Origin: an uncultured Desulfobacteraceae bacterium
GTDB taxonomy: Bacteria; Desulfobacterota; Desulfobacteria; Desulfobacterales; UBA5852
DNA: 64,000 nucleotides
NCBI GenBank assembly: GCA_913060875.1
Contig: CAJXSL010000001.1
Location: 826,464 to 890,463 of the forward strand
Direction: 5' to 3'
Each line of letters opens with the position of its first letter. Within the stretch, counting starts at the first letter, position 1. A program made the position numbers and the translations under genes. Below are positions 16,252 to 24,306 of the stretch, in pieces. The notes beneath the pieces are model-generated. The model saw only the letters and a program-made list of their open reading frames with translations, was not told the DNA's origin and did no database searches.

Positions 16252-17799
16252 TTATCCATAGTGTGCACCCCGGCCAAAAGCGATGCCCAGCTTTCGCATG
16301 CGGTGGCGCAGCGTGGCCGGATGGACGCCCAGTTTTTCGGCCGCCCCACCGGGACCGCTGATTTTGCCCCGGGTGAGGGCAAGCACCTTCTGGATGTGAC
16401 GGGTCAGGAGATCATCCATGCGCAGGGAAGCACCGTCGGGGGACGAATTTTCTTGCGGAAAATTTTCCAGCTGCAGGGCGCCCAGGTCGTCAAATCGCAG
16501 CGGCGCATCCCGATGGATGATCATCGCGCGTTCGATGGTGTTCTCCAGTTCCCGGACGTTACCGGGCCAATGGTAGGCGGTTAACCTTTTCAGGGCCCCA
16601 ATGGCCAGTTCCGGGAAATTTTCAAATCCCATTTTGCGGTATTTCTTCTGCATGAAATAATTGACCAGCGCCGGAATATCGCCCTTTCGCTTTCTCAGGG
16701 GCGGGATCGCAATGGGAAAGACCTGAAGCCGGAAGTAAAGATCCTTGCGAAAACGCTTCTTGCGCACCAGCGCTTCCAGATTACGGTTGGTGGCCGCCAC
16801 GACCCGGATATCCACCCGGATGCTCTCTGTCCCGCCCACCGGCTCGAACTCTTTTTCCTGCAGGACGCGCAGAAGCCGAAGCTGGGCGGCGGCCGGAAGT
16901 TCTCCGATCTCATCCAAAAAAATGGTCCCCTTGTGCGACCTTTCAAAGCGCCCGCGCCTTTTTTCGAGGGCCCCGGTGAAGGCCCCCTTGACATGGCCGA
17001 AGAGTTCGCTGTCGATAAGGGCTTCGGGAATCGCGCCGCAATTGACTTTGATAAACGGGCCCGTGCTTCGCCTGGAATAATTGTGCACGGCATTGGCGAT
17101 CACCTCCTTGCCCGCACCGGTTTCCCCGAGCAACAGCACCGGGCTTTCCCGCCGGGCAACCTGGTACACCTGCTGCATGACGTGGCTGAGGCCGTTGTCC
17201 GCGCCCACAATTTCTTCGTTTTTTTGAAAGCGCAGTTCATTTTGCAGGTATCGGTTGTCGTCGGTCAGAAGATTTTTCAGTTCCAACAGTTCCGTGTAGC
17301 GGCGGCTGTTGGAAATGGCAATGGAAAACGGGGCCTGCAGGAGCCGCACCAGATCCAGATGCCTTTGGGTAAACCGATGCCATCCCCGCGCACTGAATCC
17401 CACCACGCCCACCTCCTGGCCATCGATGGCAAGACGCAAAATCATGGCGGAGAGTTTCCCTTTCAGACCGACAATCCGGGCCATCTCTTTCCCCAGGGGG
17501 TGTTGATCGGCCTGGTTTAAAATCAACTCTTCGGGAAGATTCAGGCCGGTTCCAATATAGCGCCAGATGACGTCCGGATGGGAAAAGCGAATATCCAGCC
17601 GACGCCCACCCCTGTGGTCGGCCATGGCGAATACCGTACCGCTTTTTTTCCGGGGGGAGATGTAGTGCAGATAGATACCGTCGGCATCGATGGAGCGTTT
17701 TAAATAGTTGAAGCAATCGGCCAGCGCCGTTTCCACCTGGATGGATCCGCAGATGCGCAGGGTCGCCTCTCGGAAAAATTCGTTTTCATCCATGACCAT
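16252..17799 (-). CDS. GAF-domain sigma-54-dependent transcriptional activator
   Basis: This 515-aa activator has an N-terminal GAF-like sensor (about residues 10-170), a sigma-54 AAA+ domain and a Fis-type HTH. Motifs are LLLGETGAGKEVIANAVHN (Walker A), ELFGHVKGAFTGA (sigma-54 loop), GTIFLDEIGELP (Walker B), the arginine region RKDLYFRLQVFPI, and a C-terminal HTH in GGAAEKLGVHPATLRHRMRK. It is divergent from the acyl-CoA operon that starts at 18080. The 280-base gap between them holds a -24/-12-like site and a palindrome, so it probably activates that operon in response to an acid or CoA-ester ligand bound by GAF. A GGGAGG site precedes the ATG. The ligand is unknown. Confidence 0.9.
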   Translation of the reverse strand: MVMDENEFFREATLRICGSIQVETALADCFNYLKRSIDADGIYLHYISPRKKSGTVFAMADHRGGRRLDIRFSHPDVIWRYIGTGLNLPEELILNQADQHPLGKEMARIVGLKGKLSAMILRLAIDGQEVGVVGFSARGWHRFTQRHLDLVRLLQAPFSIAISNSRRYTELLELKNLLTDDNRYLQNELRFQKNEEIVGADNGLSHVMQQVYQVARRESPVLLLGETGAGKEVIANAVHNYSRRSTGPFIKVNCGAIPEALIDSELFGHVKGAFTGALEKRRGRFERSHKGTIFLDEIGELPAAAQLRLLRVLQEKEFEPVGGTESIRVDIRVVAATNRNLEALVRKKRFRKDLYFRLQVFPIAIPPLRKRKGDIPALVNYFMQKKYRKMGFENFPELAIGALKRLTAYHWPGNVRELENTIERAMIIHRDAPLRFDDLGALQLENFPQENSSPDGASLRMDDLLTRHIQKVLALTRGKISGPGGAAEKLGVHPATLRHRMRKLGIAFGRGAHYG

Positions 17800-17822
17800 G
17801 GGTCGCCACCTCCCGCAACAAT

Positions 17823-17836
17823 TGTCATATACGACA
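17823..17836. promoter_or_regulatory. Possible enhancer palindrome for the GAF/sigma-54 activator
   Basis: The site TGTCATATACGACA is a 14-base palindrome with one mismatched pair. A further ATATGACA follows at 17858-17865. It lies about 100 bases above the candidate sigma-54 promoter, a normal enhancer distance. Binding is inferred. Confidence 0.45.
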
Positions 17837-17937
17837 TATATATCACGAAAAAATTAAATATGACAAATTTAATGCGAAATATGGCATGTCGCCGTTTCGG
17901 ATTTCTTAACACTTCGGAATTATTCAAATATTTTTCA

Positions 17938-17952
17938 TGGCACACAATTTGA
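17938..17952 (+). promoter_or_regulatory. Candidate sigma-54 promoter of the 18-24 kb acyl-CoA operon
   Basis: TGGCAC, ACAAT, TTGA has a perfect -24 half and correct spacing, but the conserved C of the -12 GC is A. It faces the operon, with the predicted start near 17965 and a leader of about 115 bases. Confidence 0.45.
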
Positions 17953-18079
17953 GAGGTTTCACATCACCTGGGCAAGCTTTTATACGCACGGGCGGCGGTT
18001 CGGAACAGACCCGGGGCCGGAGCGCACTTCGGGTCCCTACGGGTGCCCCTTTTTTTTCAACCTGCTTGGAGAAGATGCA

Positions 18080-18853
18080 ATGAATTTCAAAACGATTCTA
18101 TGGGAACAAAAAGAGAACATCGGCATTCTCACCTTGAACCGGCCCGAAACCATCAATGCCCTGAACCGGACCATGGTGGAGGAGCTCGAGCAGGTTTTTG
18201 ACGGCCTGGAGCGGGATCCAACCATCCGGGTGCTGATCCTGACCGGCGCCGGGGATAAAGGGTTTTGCTCGGGCATGGACATGAAGGAATCGGCCGCCGC
18301 CCTTTTCGAAGCCTCGCCCGAACGGATCTTCCGGTTTCAGAGCCGAGCCTCACGACTCTACTACCGGATGCGCACCATCCCCCAGCCTGTCATTGCCGCC
18401 GTTCACGGGGCGGCATCCGGCGCCGGGTTCAGCTTTGCCATGGCGTCGGACCTGAGAATGATAACCCCCGAAACGCGGTTCAACGCCGCCTATATCAATA
18501 TCGGCCTCGGGGGGGCCGACCTGGCCAGCAGTTTTTTTCTGCCCCGCCAAATCGGTTCGGGCAGGGCCAACGAATTTCTCTACAGCGGCGGTTTCATGAG
18601 CGCCGAAGAGGCGATGCAACTCGGCTTTGCCAGCCGCCTGGTTCCCCGGGAGCGCCTGATGGACGAGGCTTTCGGGATGGCGCAAAACCTGACGGAGAAA
18701 AGTGTTTTGGGCCTTCAAATGACCAAAGAGGCCATTAACCAGAATCTATGCGCGGGTTCCCTTGAACAGGCCCTGGCCATGGAAAATCGGAATCAGGCGT
18801 TCATGATCGCCGCCATGAAAATAGAATTTGCCGCATCGAATCCGGAGCATTAG
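18080..18853 (+). CDS. Crotonase-family protein lacking both hydratase glutamates
   Basis: This 257-aa protein has the crotonase fold, with oxyanion-hole segments KGFCSGMDMKE and HGAASGAGFSFAMASD. In true enoyl-CoA hydratases two Glu residues do catalysis, one in GGGCE and one in GQPEI. Here they are replaced: the first position reads SGAGF and the second FNAAYINIG. It therefore probably catalyses another crotonase reaction (isomerase, hydrolase or ring-related chemistry) on an acyl-CoA. It is the first gene of the operon with a CoA ligase and two acyl-CoA dehydrogenases. GGAG precedes the ATG. The fold is certain; the reaction is not. Confidence 0.85.
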   Translation: MNFKTILWEQKENIGILTLNRPETINALNRTMVEELEQVFDGLERDPTIRVLILTGAGDKGFCSGMDMKESAAALFEASPERIFRFQSRASRLYYRMRTIPQPVIAAVHGAASGAGFSFAMASDLRMITPETRFNAAYINIGLGGADLASSFFLPRQIGSGRANEFLYSGGFMSAEEAMQLGFASRLVPRERLMDEAFGMAQNLTEKSVLGLQMTKEAINQNLCAGSLEQALAMENRNQAFMIAAMKIEFAASNPEH

Positions 18854-18878
18854 CCCGGATATTTCACGCGTTCGCGAT

Positions 18879-18990
18879 GTTCATTGGCAAGGCATAAGGG
18901 ACGCCGCTGTACGCCTGTACCGCAAGTGCCTGATAACGCCGCCAATGGGCATCTCGGGCGCGCCCGCAGGGCGCCGTGGATCGATTGAAC
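18879..18990. repeat. Intergenic repeat with inverted CATTGGC / GCCAATG pair
   Basis: The sequence ATTTCACGCGTTCGCGATGT, then CATTGGCAAG and GCCAATGGGCATCTCGGGCG, recurs with few changes at 56298-56372 after the ligase. The inverted CATTGGC/GCCAATG pair could form a hairpin. It is non-coding and sits between two genes of the operon. Confidence 0.65.
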
Positions 18991-19038
18991 CGGGATGAAA
19001 GGCAACATCGCCAATTTTTTGCGTGAAAGGAGGCGGTT

Positions 19039-20613
19039 GTGAATTTACCTGCGTTGGCGGAAGAATCCGCCGCACGTCTGGGTGAAAGAAGGGAACTGGT
19101 CTTTGAGGGTCAGGATTATACCAATCTGCAATTTTTGGACGCGTCCTGTCGGCTGCGGCGCAGTTTCGCCGGTCTCGGGCTTGGCCGGGGGGAAGTGGCG
19201 GCCGTGTGCCTTCTGAACAACCCCGTGGTTTTTCCGGTTTTCCAGGGAATTTTCCGCACCGGTGCGATCGCGGTGCCCGTGATGTTCACCCTCACACCCC
19301 ATGAATTGCGCCATGTATTGGGCGACTGCCGGGCCCAGGGCGTGGTGACGGATGAAGCCAGCTTCGAAAAAATTCGGGCGATTGCCCCGGAAGTCAAGAC
19401 CTTGAAATGGATCGTCATCGTCGGCGGCCAGGACGATCCCAATGCTTCGGTTCCGGAATACGGCCTGGCGCCGATGCTCGCCAATGCCCCTGATCCGCAT
19501 TTTCCGGCCATCGATCCTGACGATGCGGCGCTGATGCTCTATACGTCCGGAACCACGGGCAAATCAAAGGGTGTCGTCCTGAGCCATCGCAACCTGGTGC
19601 ACGCCGCCCGGGCTGCCGTGGCCGCCTCCGAACTGGAGCGTTATGAGCGGCAGATCGTGGTCAATGCCCTGCCCATGGCGCATATTTTCGGGCTGGCCGT
19701 GATGAACACCGCCTTTCTGATGCCCCGGCGCCTGGCACACAGTTATATCGTCCAGATGCCATGGTTCGATACGGAACCGTTCATGCATCTGATCCAGACC
19801 CATCGGGCCACCACCATCACGGTTGTGCCGACCATGCTGGTCCTGCTGCTCCATCATCCCAAAATCCATGACTACGACCTGACATCGCTGGTGGACGTCG
19901 TCTCCGGGGCGGCCCCGCTTCCCGTGGAGCTGGGCCAGGCCTTTGCCCGGCTGGCCGACATCGGGTTTGTCCGTGAAATTTACGGCTGTACCGAGTGTGC
20001 GGGGTTGGGCTCCAGCCCTCTGGCTTCCGAGCCTTTTCGCCCGGGGTCGGCCGGCAAGGCCTATATGGGCATGGAACTGAAGATCGTTGACGAAGCCGAA
20101 ACGCCGCTTGGGCCTGAAGAGCGCGGTGAAATTGTCGTCAAGGGGCCGGCGGTTATGAAGGGCTACCTGAACCGTCCGGAAGAGACGGCCGCGGCCCTGC
20201 GGGATGGGTGGCTGCATACCGGTGATATCGGGTACCTTGACGAAGAGGGCTATCTTTACATCGTGGACCGCCAAAAAGACATGATTATCCGGGCCGGTGA
20301 AAACATTTATCCCTGCGAATTGGAAGCGATCTTCTATGCCCATGCCGCGGTTGCCGAGGCCGCGGTGGTGGGCACGCCCGACCCGGTATACGGTGAAAAA
20401 GTGGTGGCTTTCGTCGTTTTGAAGCCGGGTACAGAGGCCACGGAAAAGGAATTGCTCGATTTCGTCAAGACACGGACCGCTGAATTCAAGGCGCCGTCGA
20501 AAATCTGTTTTATCGAAGCCATTCCCAAAAGCCTGGTGGGGAAAGTTCTCAAACGGGAGTTGAGGGAAAGATTGCGCGTCGAACAACGCTCAACCCATCA
20601 TGGCACCCGATAA
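19039..20613 (+). CDS. AMP-forming acyl-CoA synthetase (CoA ligase)
   Basis: This 524-aa member of the adenylate-forming superfamily activates a carboxylic acid to its CoA ester with ATP. Visible motifs are the P-loop LMLYTSGTTGKSKGVV (about residue 165), the core EIYGCTECAGLG, the hinge-region aspartate YLDEEGYLYIVDRQKDMI and the C-terminal catalytic Lys in KSLVGKVLKREL. The start is GTG with AAAGGAGG seven bases before it. It follows the crotonase gene and precedes two dehydrogenases, so it probably provides the entry step of the pathway. The chain length or ring type of the acid cannot be read from sequence alone. Confidence 0.92.
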   Translation: MNLPALAEESAARLGERRELVFEGQDYTNLQFLDASCRLRRSFAGLGLGRGEVAAVCLLNNPVVFPVFQGIFRTGAIAVPVMFTLTPHELRHVLGDCRAQGVVTDEASFEKIRAIAPEVKTLKWIVIVGGQDDPNASVPEYGLAPMLANAPDPHFPAIDPDDAALMLYTSGTTGKSKGVVLSHRNLVHAARAAVAASELERYERQIVVNALPMAHIFGLAVMNTAFLMPRRLAHSYIVQMPWFDTEPFMHLIQTHRATTITVVPTMLVLLLHHPKIHDYDLTSLVDVVSGAAPLPVELGQAFARLADIGFVREIYGCTECAGLGSSPLASEPFRPGSAGKAYMGMELKIVDEAETPLGPEERGEIVVKGPAVMKGYLNRPEETAAALRDGWLHTGDIGYLDEEGYLYIVDRQKDMIIRAGENIYPCELEAIFYAHAAVAEAAVVGTPDPVYGEKVVAFVVLKPGTEATEKELLDFVKTRTAEFKAPSKICFIEAIPKSLVGKVLKRELRERLRVEQRSTHHGTR

Positions 20614-20649
20614 CGCACGCCAACATCATCTGCGATGGAAGAGGGGATT

Positions 20650-21816
20650 ATGGATTTTGATTTTACGCCGGCGGAAAAGACCATTTTAAAGGACGTCCGA
20701 AGCTTTCTCGAAACGGAAACAACCCCCGCCCTGTTAGAGGAAACCCACCGACTCGGACATATTTACGGCGGGAGCGAGGCGCGCCGATTTATCAGAAAAT
20801 TTGCCGCCAACGGCTGGTTGACACCGAATTGGCCCGCCGCCCGGGGGGGACTCGATGCTTCCGCTGTCCTCAATGCCGCGATTCGCGCCGAAATGGCCCG
20901 GGCCGGCATACCGGTGGTTTTTGTGGCGGCCCACATGGCCGGCCCCACCATCATGCACTTTGCCAATGAGGGCATGAAAGACCAGTGGCTGCTGCCCATT
21001 GCCCGTGGCGAGGTCGAGTTTGCCCTGGGCTATACCGAGCCCCAGGCCGGTTCGGATCTCTCCGCTCTGGATATCCGGGCCGTGGACAAGGGGGATCATT
21101 TTCTCCTCAACGGCCAGAAATCTTTCAACACCTCTGCGCATTTGGCTGATTTCCACTGGCTGGCCACCCTCACGGATCCGGACGCCAAACGATACCACGG
21201 CATGTCGATGATGATTGTGGATTTAAAAAGCCCGGGGATCGAGGTCCGCCCCATGGAGACCATGGCCGGCTGGCAGACCAATGAGGTGTTTTATAACGAT
21301 GTGCGGGTGCCCAAAGAGAACCTGGTGGGGGATCTCAATTGCGGTTTTTTGTACCTCATGACGGCCCTGGATTATGAGCGGATGTATCCCCTGGCAGCCT
21401 TTGAACGGATCTTCGATATGCTGGTGGCGCATGCCAAAGCGACCCATGTCAACGGTCGGGCGCTATCCAAAGACCCCTTGATCCGGCAGCAGCTGGCCCA
21501 GCTCAAGATCGAATTGGAAGCCGATCGGCTGCTCTATTACCGCCTGGCCCACATGATCGACAGCGGCCAGACCCCAAATTACCAAGCCTCCATGCAGAAG
21601 GTATTCGCCACGGAAACGGCCCAGAAGATCACCCGCACGGGCATGGCGATCCTGGGTCCCTACGGGCAATTGCAAAACGGCTCCAAGTGGGCGGTCCTGT
21701 CCGGCATGATGGAGTGGTATTACCGCACCAGCGTGGTGGAGACCATCTATGCCGGCACATCCGAGATCCAGCGTAATATTATTGCCTTGCGGGGGCTCAA
21801 ACTCCCTTCCAAGTAG
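20650..21816 (+). CDS. Acyl-CoA dehydrogenase (LCAD/IVD-type catalytic Glu)
   Basis: This 388-aa flavoprotein oxidises an acyl-CoA to its enoyl-CoA and passes electrons to ETF. FAD/substrate motifs are LGYTEPQAGSDLSALDIRA and the C-terminal YAGTSEIQRNIIALRG. The MCAD catalytic Glu position (YEGT) is Ala here. A Glu in LDYERMYPLA instead occupies the site used by isovaleryl- and long-chain dehydrogenases. The ATG at 20650 has GAGGGG before it; the frame from 20635 is longer but less likely. It is adjacent to a second dehydrogenase, and the two may form a mixed tetramer like paired FadE proteins of steroid degraders (inference). Confidence 0.92.
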   Translation: MDFDFTPAEKTILKDVRSFLETETTPALLEETHRLGHIYGGSEARRFIRKFAANGWLTPNWPAARGGLDASAVLNAAIRAEMARAGIPVVFVAAHMAGPTIMHFANEGMKDQWLLPIARGEVEFALGYTEPQAGSDLSALDIRAVDKGDHFLLNGQKSFNTSAHLADFHWLATLTDPDAKRYHGMSMMIVDLKSPGIEVRPMETMAGWQTNEVFYNDVRVPKENLVGDLNCGFLYLMTALDYERMYPLAAFERIFDMLVAHAKATHVNGRALSKDPLIRQQLAQLKIELEADRLLYYRLAHMIDSGQTPNYQASMQKVFATETAQKITRTGMAILGPYGQLQNGSKWAVLSGMMEWYYRTSVVETIYAGTSEIQRNIIALRGLKLPSK

Positions 21817-21835
21817 AAAAGGAGGCACCCATCCG

Positions 21836-22960
21836 ATGAATTTCGACCTGAGTCCGGAACAAAATATTTTAAAGGAATCCGCCCACAAGCTCCTGGCCCG
21901 CCAATGCACCAGCGAGGTTGTACGGGAGATGGCCCGCAGTGAAAAAGGATTTTCCGCGCAACTCTGGGACACCATGGCCGATCTGGGCTGGATGAGTCTC
22001 TTGATTCCGGAAGCGCACGGCGGCTCCGGGGTCAACCCGCTGGACCTGGCGGTGGTCCTTTACGAAATGGGATATCACGGCCTGGCCGGCCCCTTTTTTG
22101 CCACGGTTGTCATGGGCGGGGCGGCCGTCCTGGAAGCCGGCCGCGGGGAACAGAAGCAAGAGATTCTCCCGCTGGTGGCCGACGGAAAACTCAAGCTGAC
22201 GCTGGCCTGGCTCGAGACCGCGGGCACCTATGCCCCCGAAGGCATCCAGCTTGCCGCTGTCCAAGAGGACGGCGCGTATGTGCTGACCGGCACGAAACTC
22301 TTTGTTCCCGATGCCGCCGCGGCCGATTGTATCATCTGCGCATCCCGTACCGCTGAGGCCGGCGATGGGATCAGCCTGTTTATGGTGGACGCCACATCAC
22401 CGGGAATCGCCATTACACGGCTGGATACCCTTGGCCATGACCGCCAGTACGAGGTGGTCCTGGACCATGTCCGGGTGCCGGCCTCGAATCTGCTGGGGCC
22501 AAAAGGCGGGGCCTGGCCGGTCCTGGAGAAAATACTGCTCCAGGCTGCGGTGGCGAAGTCGGCCGAGATGAGCGGCGGGGCCTACCGGGTCATGGATATT
22601 GTCATTCCCTATGCCAGGGGCCGCAAACAGTTCGGCAAACCCATCGGGGCTTTTCAGGCGATTCAACACCACTGCGCGAATATGCTGACCCTGGCCGAGA
22701 CCATGAAATTCCTCACTTTCCAGGCGGCCTGGCGAATGACCCAAGGCCTGCCCTGTGCCGTCCAGGCGGCCATATGCAAGGCCTGGGCAAGCGATGCCTA
22801 TGGCAAGCTGGTGGCGCTGGGCCACCAGGTGGTCGGTGGGGTCGGTTTCATGGAAGAGTTTGATCTGCAGCTCTTTTTCCGTCAGGCTAAGACGGCCGAA
22901 CTGCTTTGCGGTGATGCCCGTTTCCACCGCGAGCGCGTGGCCCGGGCCATGGATCTGTAA
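21836..22960 (+). CDS. Acyl-CoA dehydrogenase, second of a pair
   Basis: This 374-aa protein has the acyl-CoA dehydrogenase fold (MNFDLSPEQNILKESA start, FAD-binding helix RKQFGKPIGAFQAIQHHCAN, end QAKTAELLCGDARFHRERVA). The usual YEGT motif is absent and the N-terminal and middle domains are divergent, as in non-catalytic or beta subunits of paired dehydrogenases. The ATG at 21836 has AAAAGGAGG upstream and begins 19 bases after the preceding gene. It may pair with the upstream dehydrogenase. Individual activity is uncertain. Confidence 0.9.
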   Translation: MNFDLSPEQNILKESAHKLLARQCTSEVVREMARSEKGFSAQLWDTMADLGWMSLLIPEAHGGSGVNPLDLAVVLYEMGYHGLAGPFFATVVMGGAAVLEAGRGEQKQEILPLVADGKLKLTLAWLETAGTYAPEGIQLAAVQEDGAYVLTGTKLFVPDAAAADCIICASRTAEAGDGISLFMVDATSPGIAITRLDTLGHDRQYEVVLDHVRVPASNLLGPKGGAWPVLEKILLQAAVAKSAEMSGGAYRVMDIVIPYARGRKQFGKPIGAFQAIQHHCANMLTLAETMKFLTFQAAWRMTQGLPCAVQAAICKAWASDAYGKLVALGHQVVGGVGFMEEFDLQLFFRQAKTAELLCGDARFHRERVARAMDL

Positions 22961-22991
22961 AAACTGTCATGTATAAAGGAGAAATCGAAGG

Positions 22992-23774
22992 ATGAAACGC
23001 GTTGTTGTGGATAGCGACGGCCATGTGTTGACCGTGGGGCTGGATCGGACGGAAAAGCGCAATGCCGTCGACCCGCTGATGTTCGGTGAATTGGGCCAGG
23101 CATTGGCCCGGCTGGAGAAGGACCCTCATCTGCGCTGCGGTCTCCTCTATGCCCGCGGCGAACACTTTACCGCCGGTCTGGATCTGATGCATTGGGCCGA
23201 GCCCCTGAGTAAGGGCGCCTTTCCCGATCTGCCCGACGACGCCGTGGATCCCCTGGGGCTCGACACCGCCAACCGTTTGAACAAGCCGCTGGTGATGGCG
23301 GTCCAGGGGACCTGCCTGACCATCGGCATCGAGCTGATGCTGGCCGCTGATATCCGGGTGGCCGCCGGGAACACCCGCTTCGGCCAAATCGAAATCAAAC
23401 GCGGTCTTTACCCGGTGGGCGGCGCAACCCTGCGGCTCGGCCAGGAAATCGGGTGGGGCAACGCCATGCGGTACCTCCTTACGGCAGACGAATTCGGGGC
23501 TGATGAGGCCTACCGCCTGGGCCTGGTCCAGGCCGTCGTGGAACCGGGCCGGCAGTTTGACCGCGCCCTGGAGATTGCCCACCGTGTGGCGACCCGGGCG
23601 CCACTGGGGGTCTACGCCACCCTGGCCTCGGCCCGGTGTGCAAAGGAAGACGGTCTGAAAGCTGCCGCGGCCCGCCTGCTGCCGGACTTGATGCGGATTA
23701 TGCCCAGCGAGGATGTGCAGGAGGGCTTGAACGCGTTTTTAGAGCGGCGGGAGGCCGCTTTTATCGGGCGTTGA
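22992..23774 (+). CDS. Enoyl-CoA hydratase (crotonase family)
   Basis: This 260-aa crotonase-fold protein keeps both catalytic Glu positions: TIGIELMLAADIRVAAG for the first and FGQIEIKRGLYP for the second. It probably hydrates an enoyl-CoA to a 3-hydroxyacyl-CoA downstream of the dehydrogenases. An AAGGAG site lies before the ATG. It is the last gene of the five-gene operon, which lacks its own hydroxyacyl-CoA dehydrogenase and thiolase; these may be supplied by the cluster at 38-53 kb. Confidence 0.88.
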   Translation: MKRVVVDSDGHVLTVGLDRTEKRNAVDPLMFGELGQALARLEKDPHLRCGLLYARGEHFTAGLDLMHWAEPLSKGAFPDLPDDAVDPLGLDTANRLNKPLVMAVQGTCLTIGIELMLAADIRVAAGNTRFGQIEIKRGLYPVGGATLRLGQEIGWGNAMRYLLTADEFGADEAYRLGLVQAVVEPGRQFDRALEIAHRVATRAPLGVYATLASARCAKEDGLKAAAARLLPDLMRIMPSEDVQEGLNAFLERREAAFIGR

Positions 23775-23799
23775 GCAGCACCTTCGTTGCATGTGTTCC

Positions 23800-24035
23800 C
23801 CGGCCGCTGGCCGGAAAACCACGTGTCTCACGCCAAGACGCAAAGAACGCAAAGGACACCAGAAAGATAGGTTGTTTTTGGCCTTCGGCCGAAGCAAGTC
23901 ATTTCGATTTCTGGATTTGGCAAAACCAGAAATCGAAAAATGCAATTCACGCCTTTCTTTGCGCTCTTTGCGTCTTTGCGTGAAACTTTTTGGTTTGCTT
24001 TTGCCCTTCTTGGCGTGAGACTCGCTGTTGGAGGA
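23800..24035. repeat. CGCAAAG-type hairpin repeat, copy 1
   Basis: The left arm is CACGCCAAGACGCAAAGAAC and the right arm CTTTGCGCTCTTTGCGTCTT. They are made of a repeated 9-10-base unit and are complementary, so they form a long imperfect hairpin. A nested pair TTTCGATTTCTGG / CCAGAAATCGAAA lies inside, and a GC hairpin (CCGGCC GCT GGCCGG) precedes it near 23809-23823. A diverged copy is at 36085-36275. It lies just after the operon and may also end transcription, but no T-run is present. Confidence 0.7.
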
Positions 24036-24093
24036 CTCGTCGGGGCCAGGCCGACCTACTTGACAGGACTAGTCCCGTTTCATAATCTGAGCC

Positions 24094-24276
24094 ATGGCCT
24101 GTCCACTGCGCATCACATATCCCGGTGCTCTCTACCCCATCACCTCACGCGGCAACGAGCGCAAATCCATTTGTAAAAGCAGAGCAGACCGTCAGCAATT
24201 CCTGGCTTACTGTGAATCTGCAACCGGACGCTGCCGTGCCGACTTGAGGAGCGAAAGGTCGGAGATGACGTCCTAA
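24094..24276 (+). pseudogene. REP-associated tyrosine transposase (Y1/IS200-like) remnant
   Basis: The first 35 or so codons (ACPLRITYPGALYPITSRGN, then ERKSICKSRADRQQF) match the conserved start of RAYT/Y1 transposases, which normally run over 200 residues. The frame then degenerates and stops at 24276, so no HUH or Tyr catalytic motif remains. It is a dead fragment directly upstream of the sensor kinase. Confidence 0.75.
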
Positions 24277-24306
24277 ACCGGATTGGCCTCATATCACGGG
24301 ATCGCC

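Noticed and set aside
16237-16254. AACCGC / GCGGTT hairpin at the end of the GAF/sigma-54 gene as a terminator
   Set aside because: It overlaps the stop codon and has no T-run after it in the direction of transcription.
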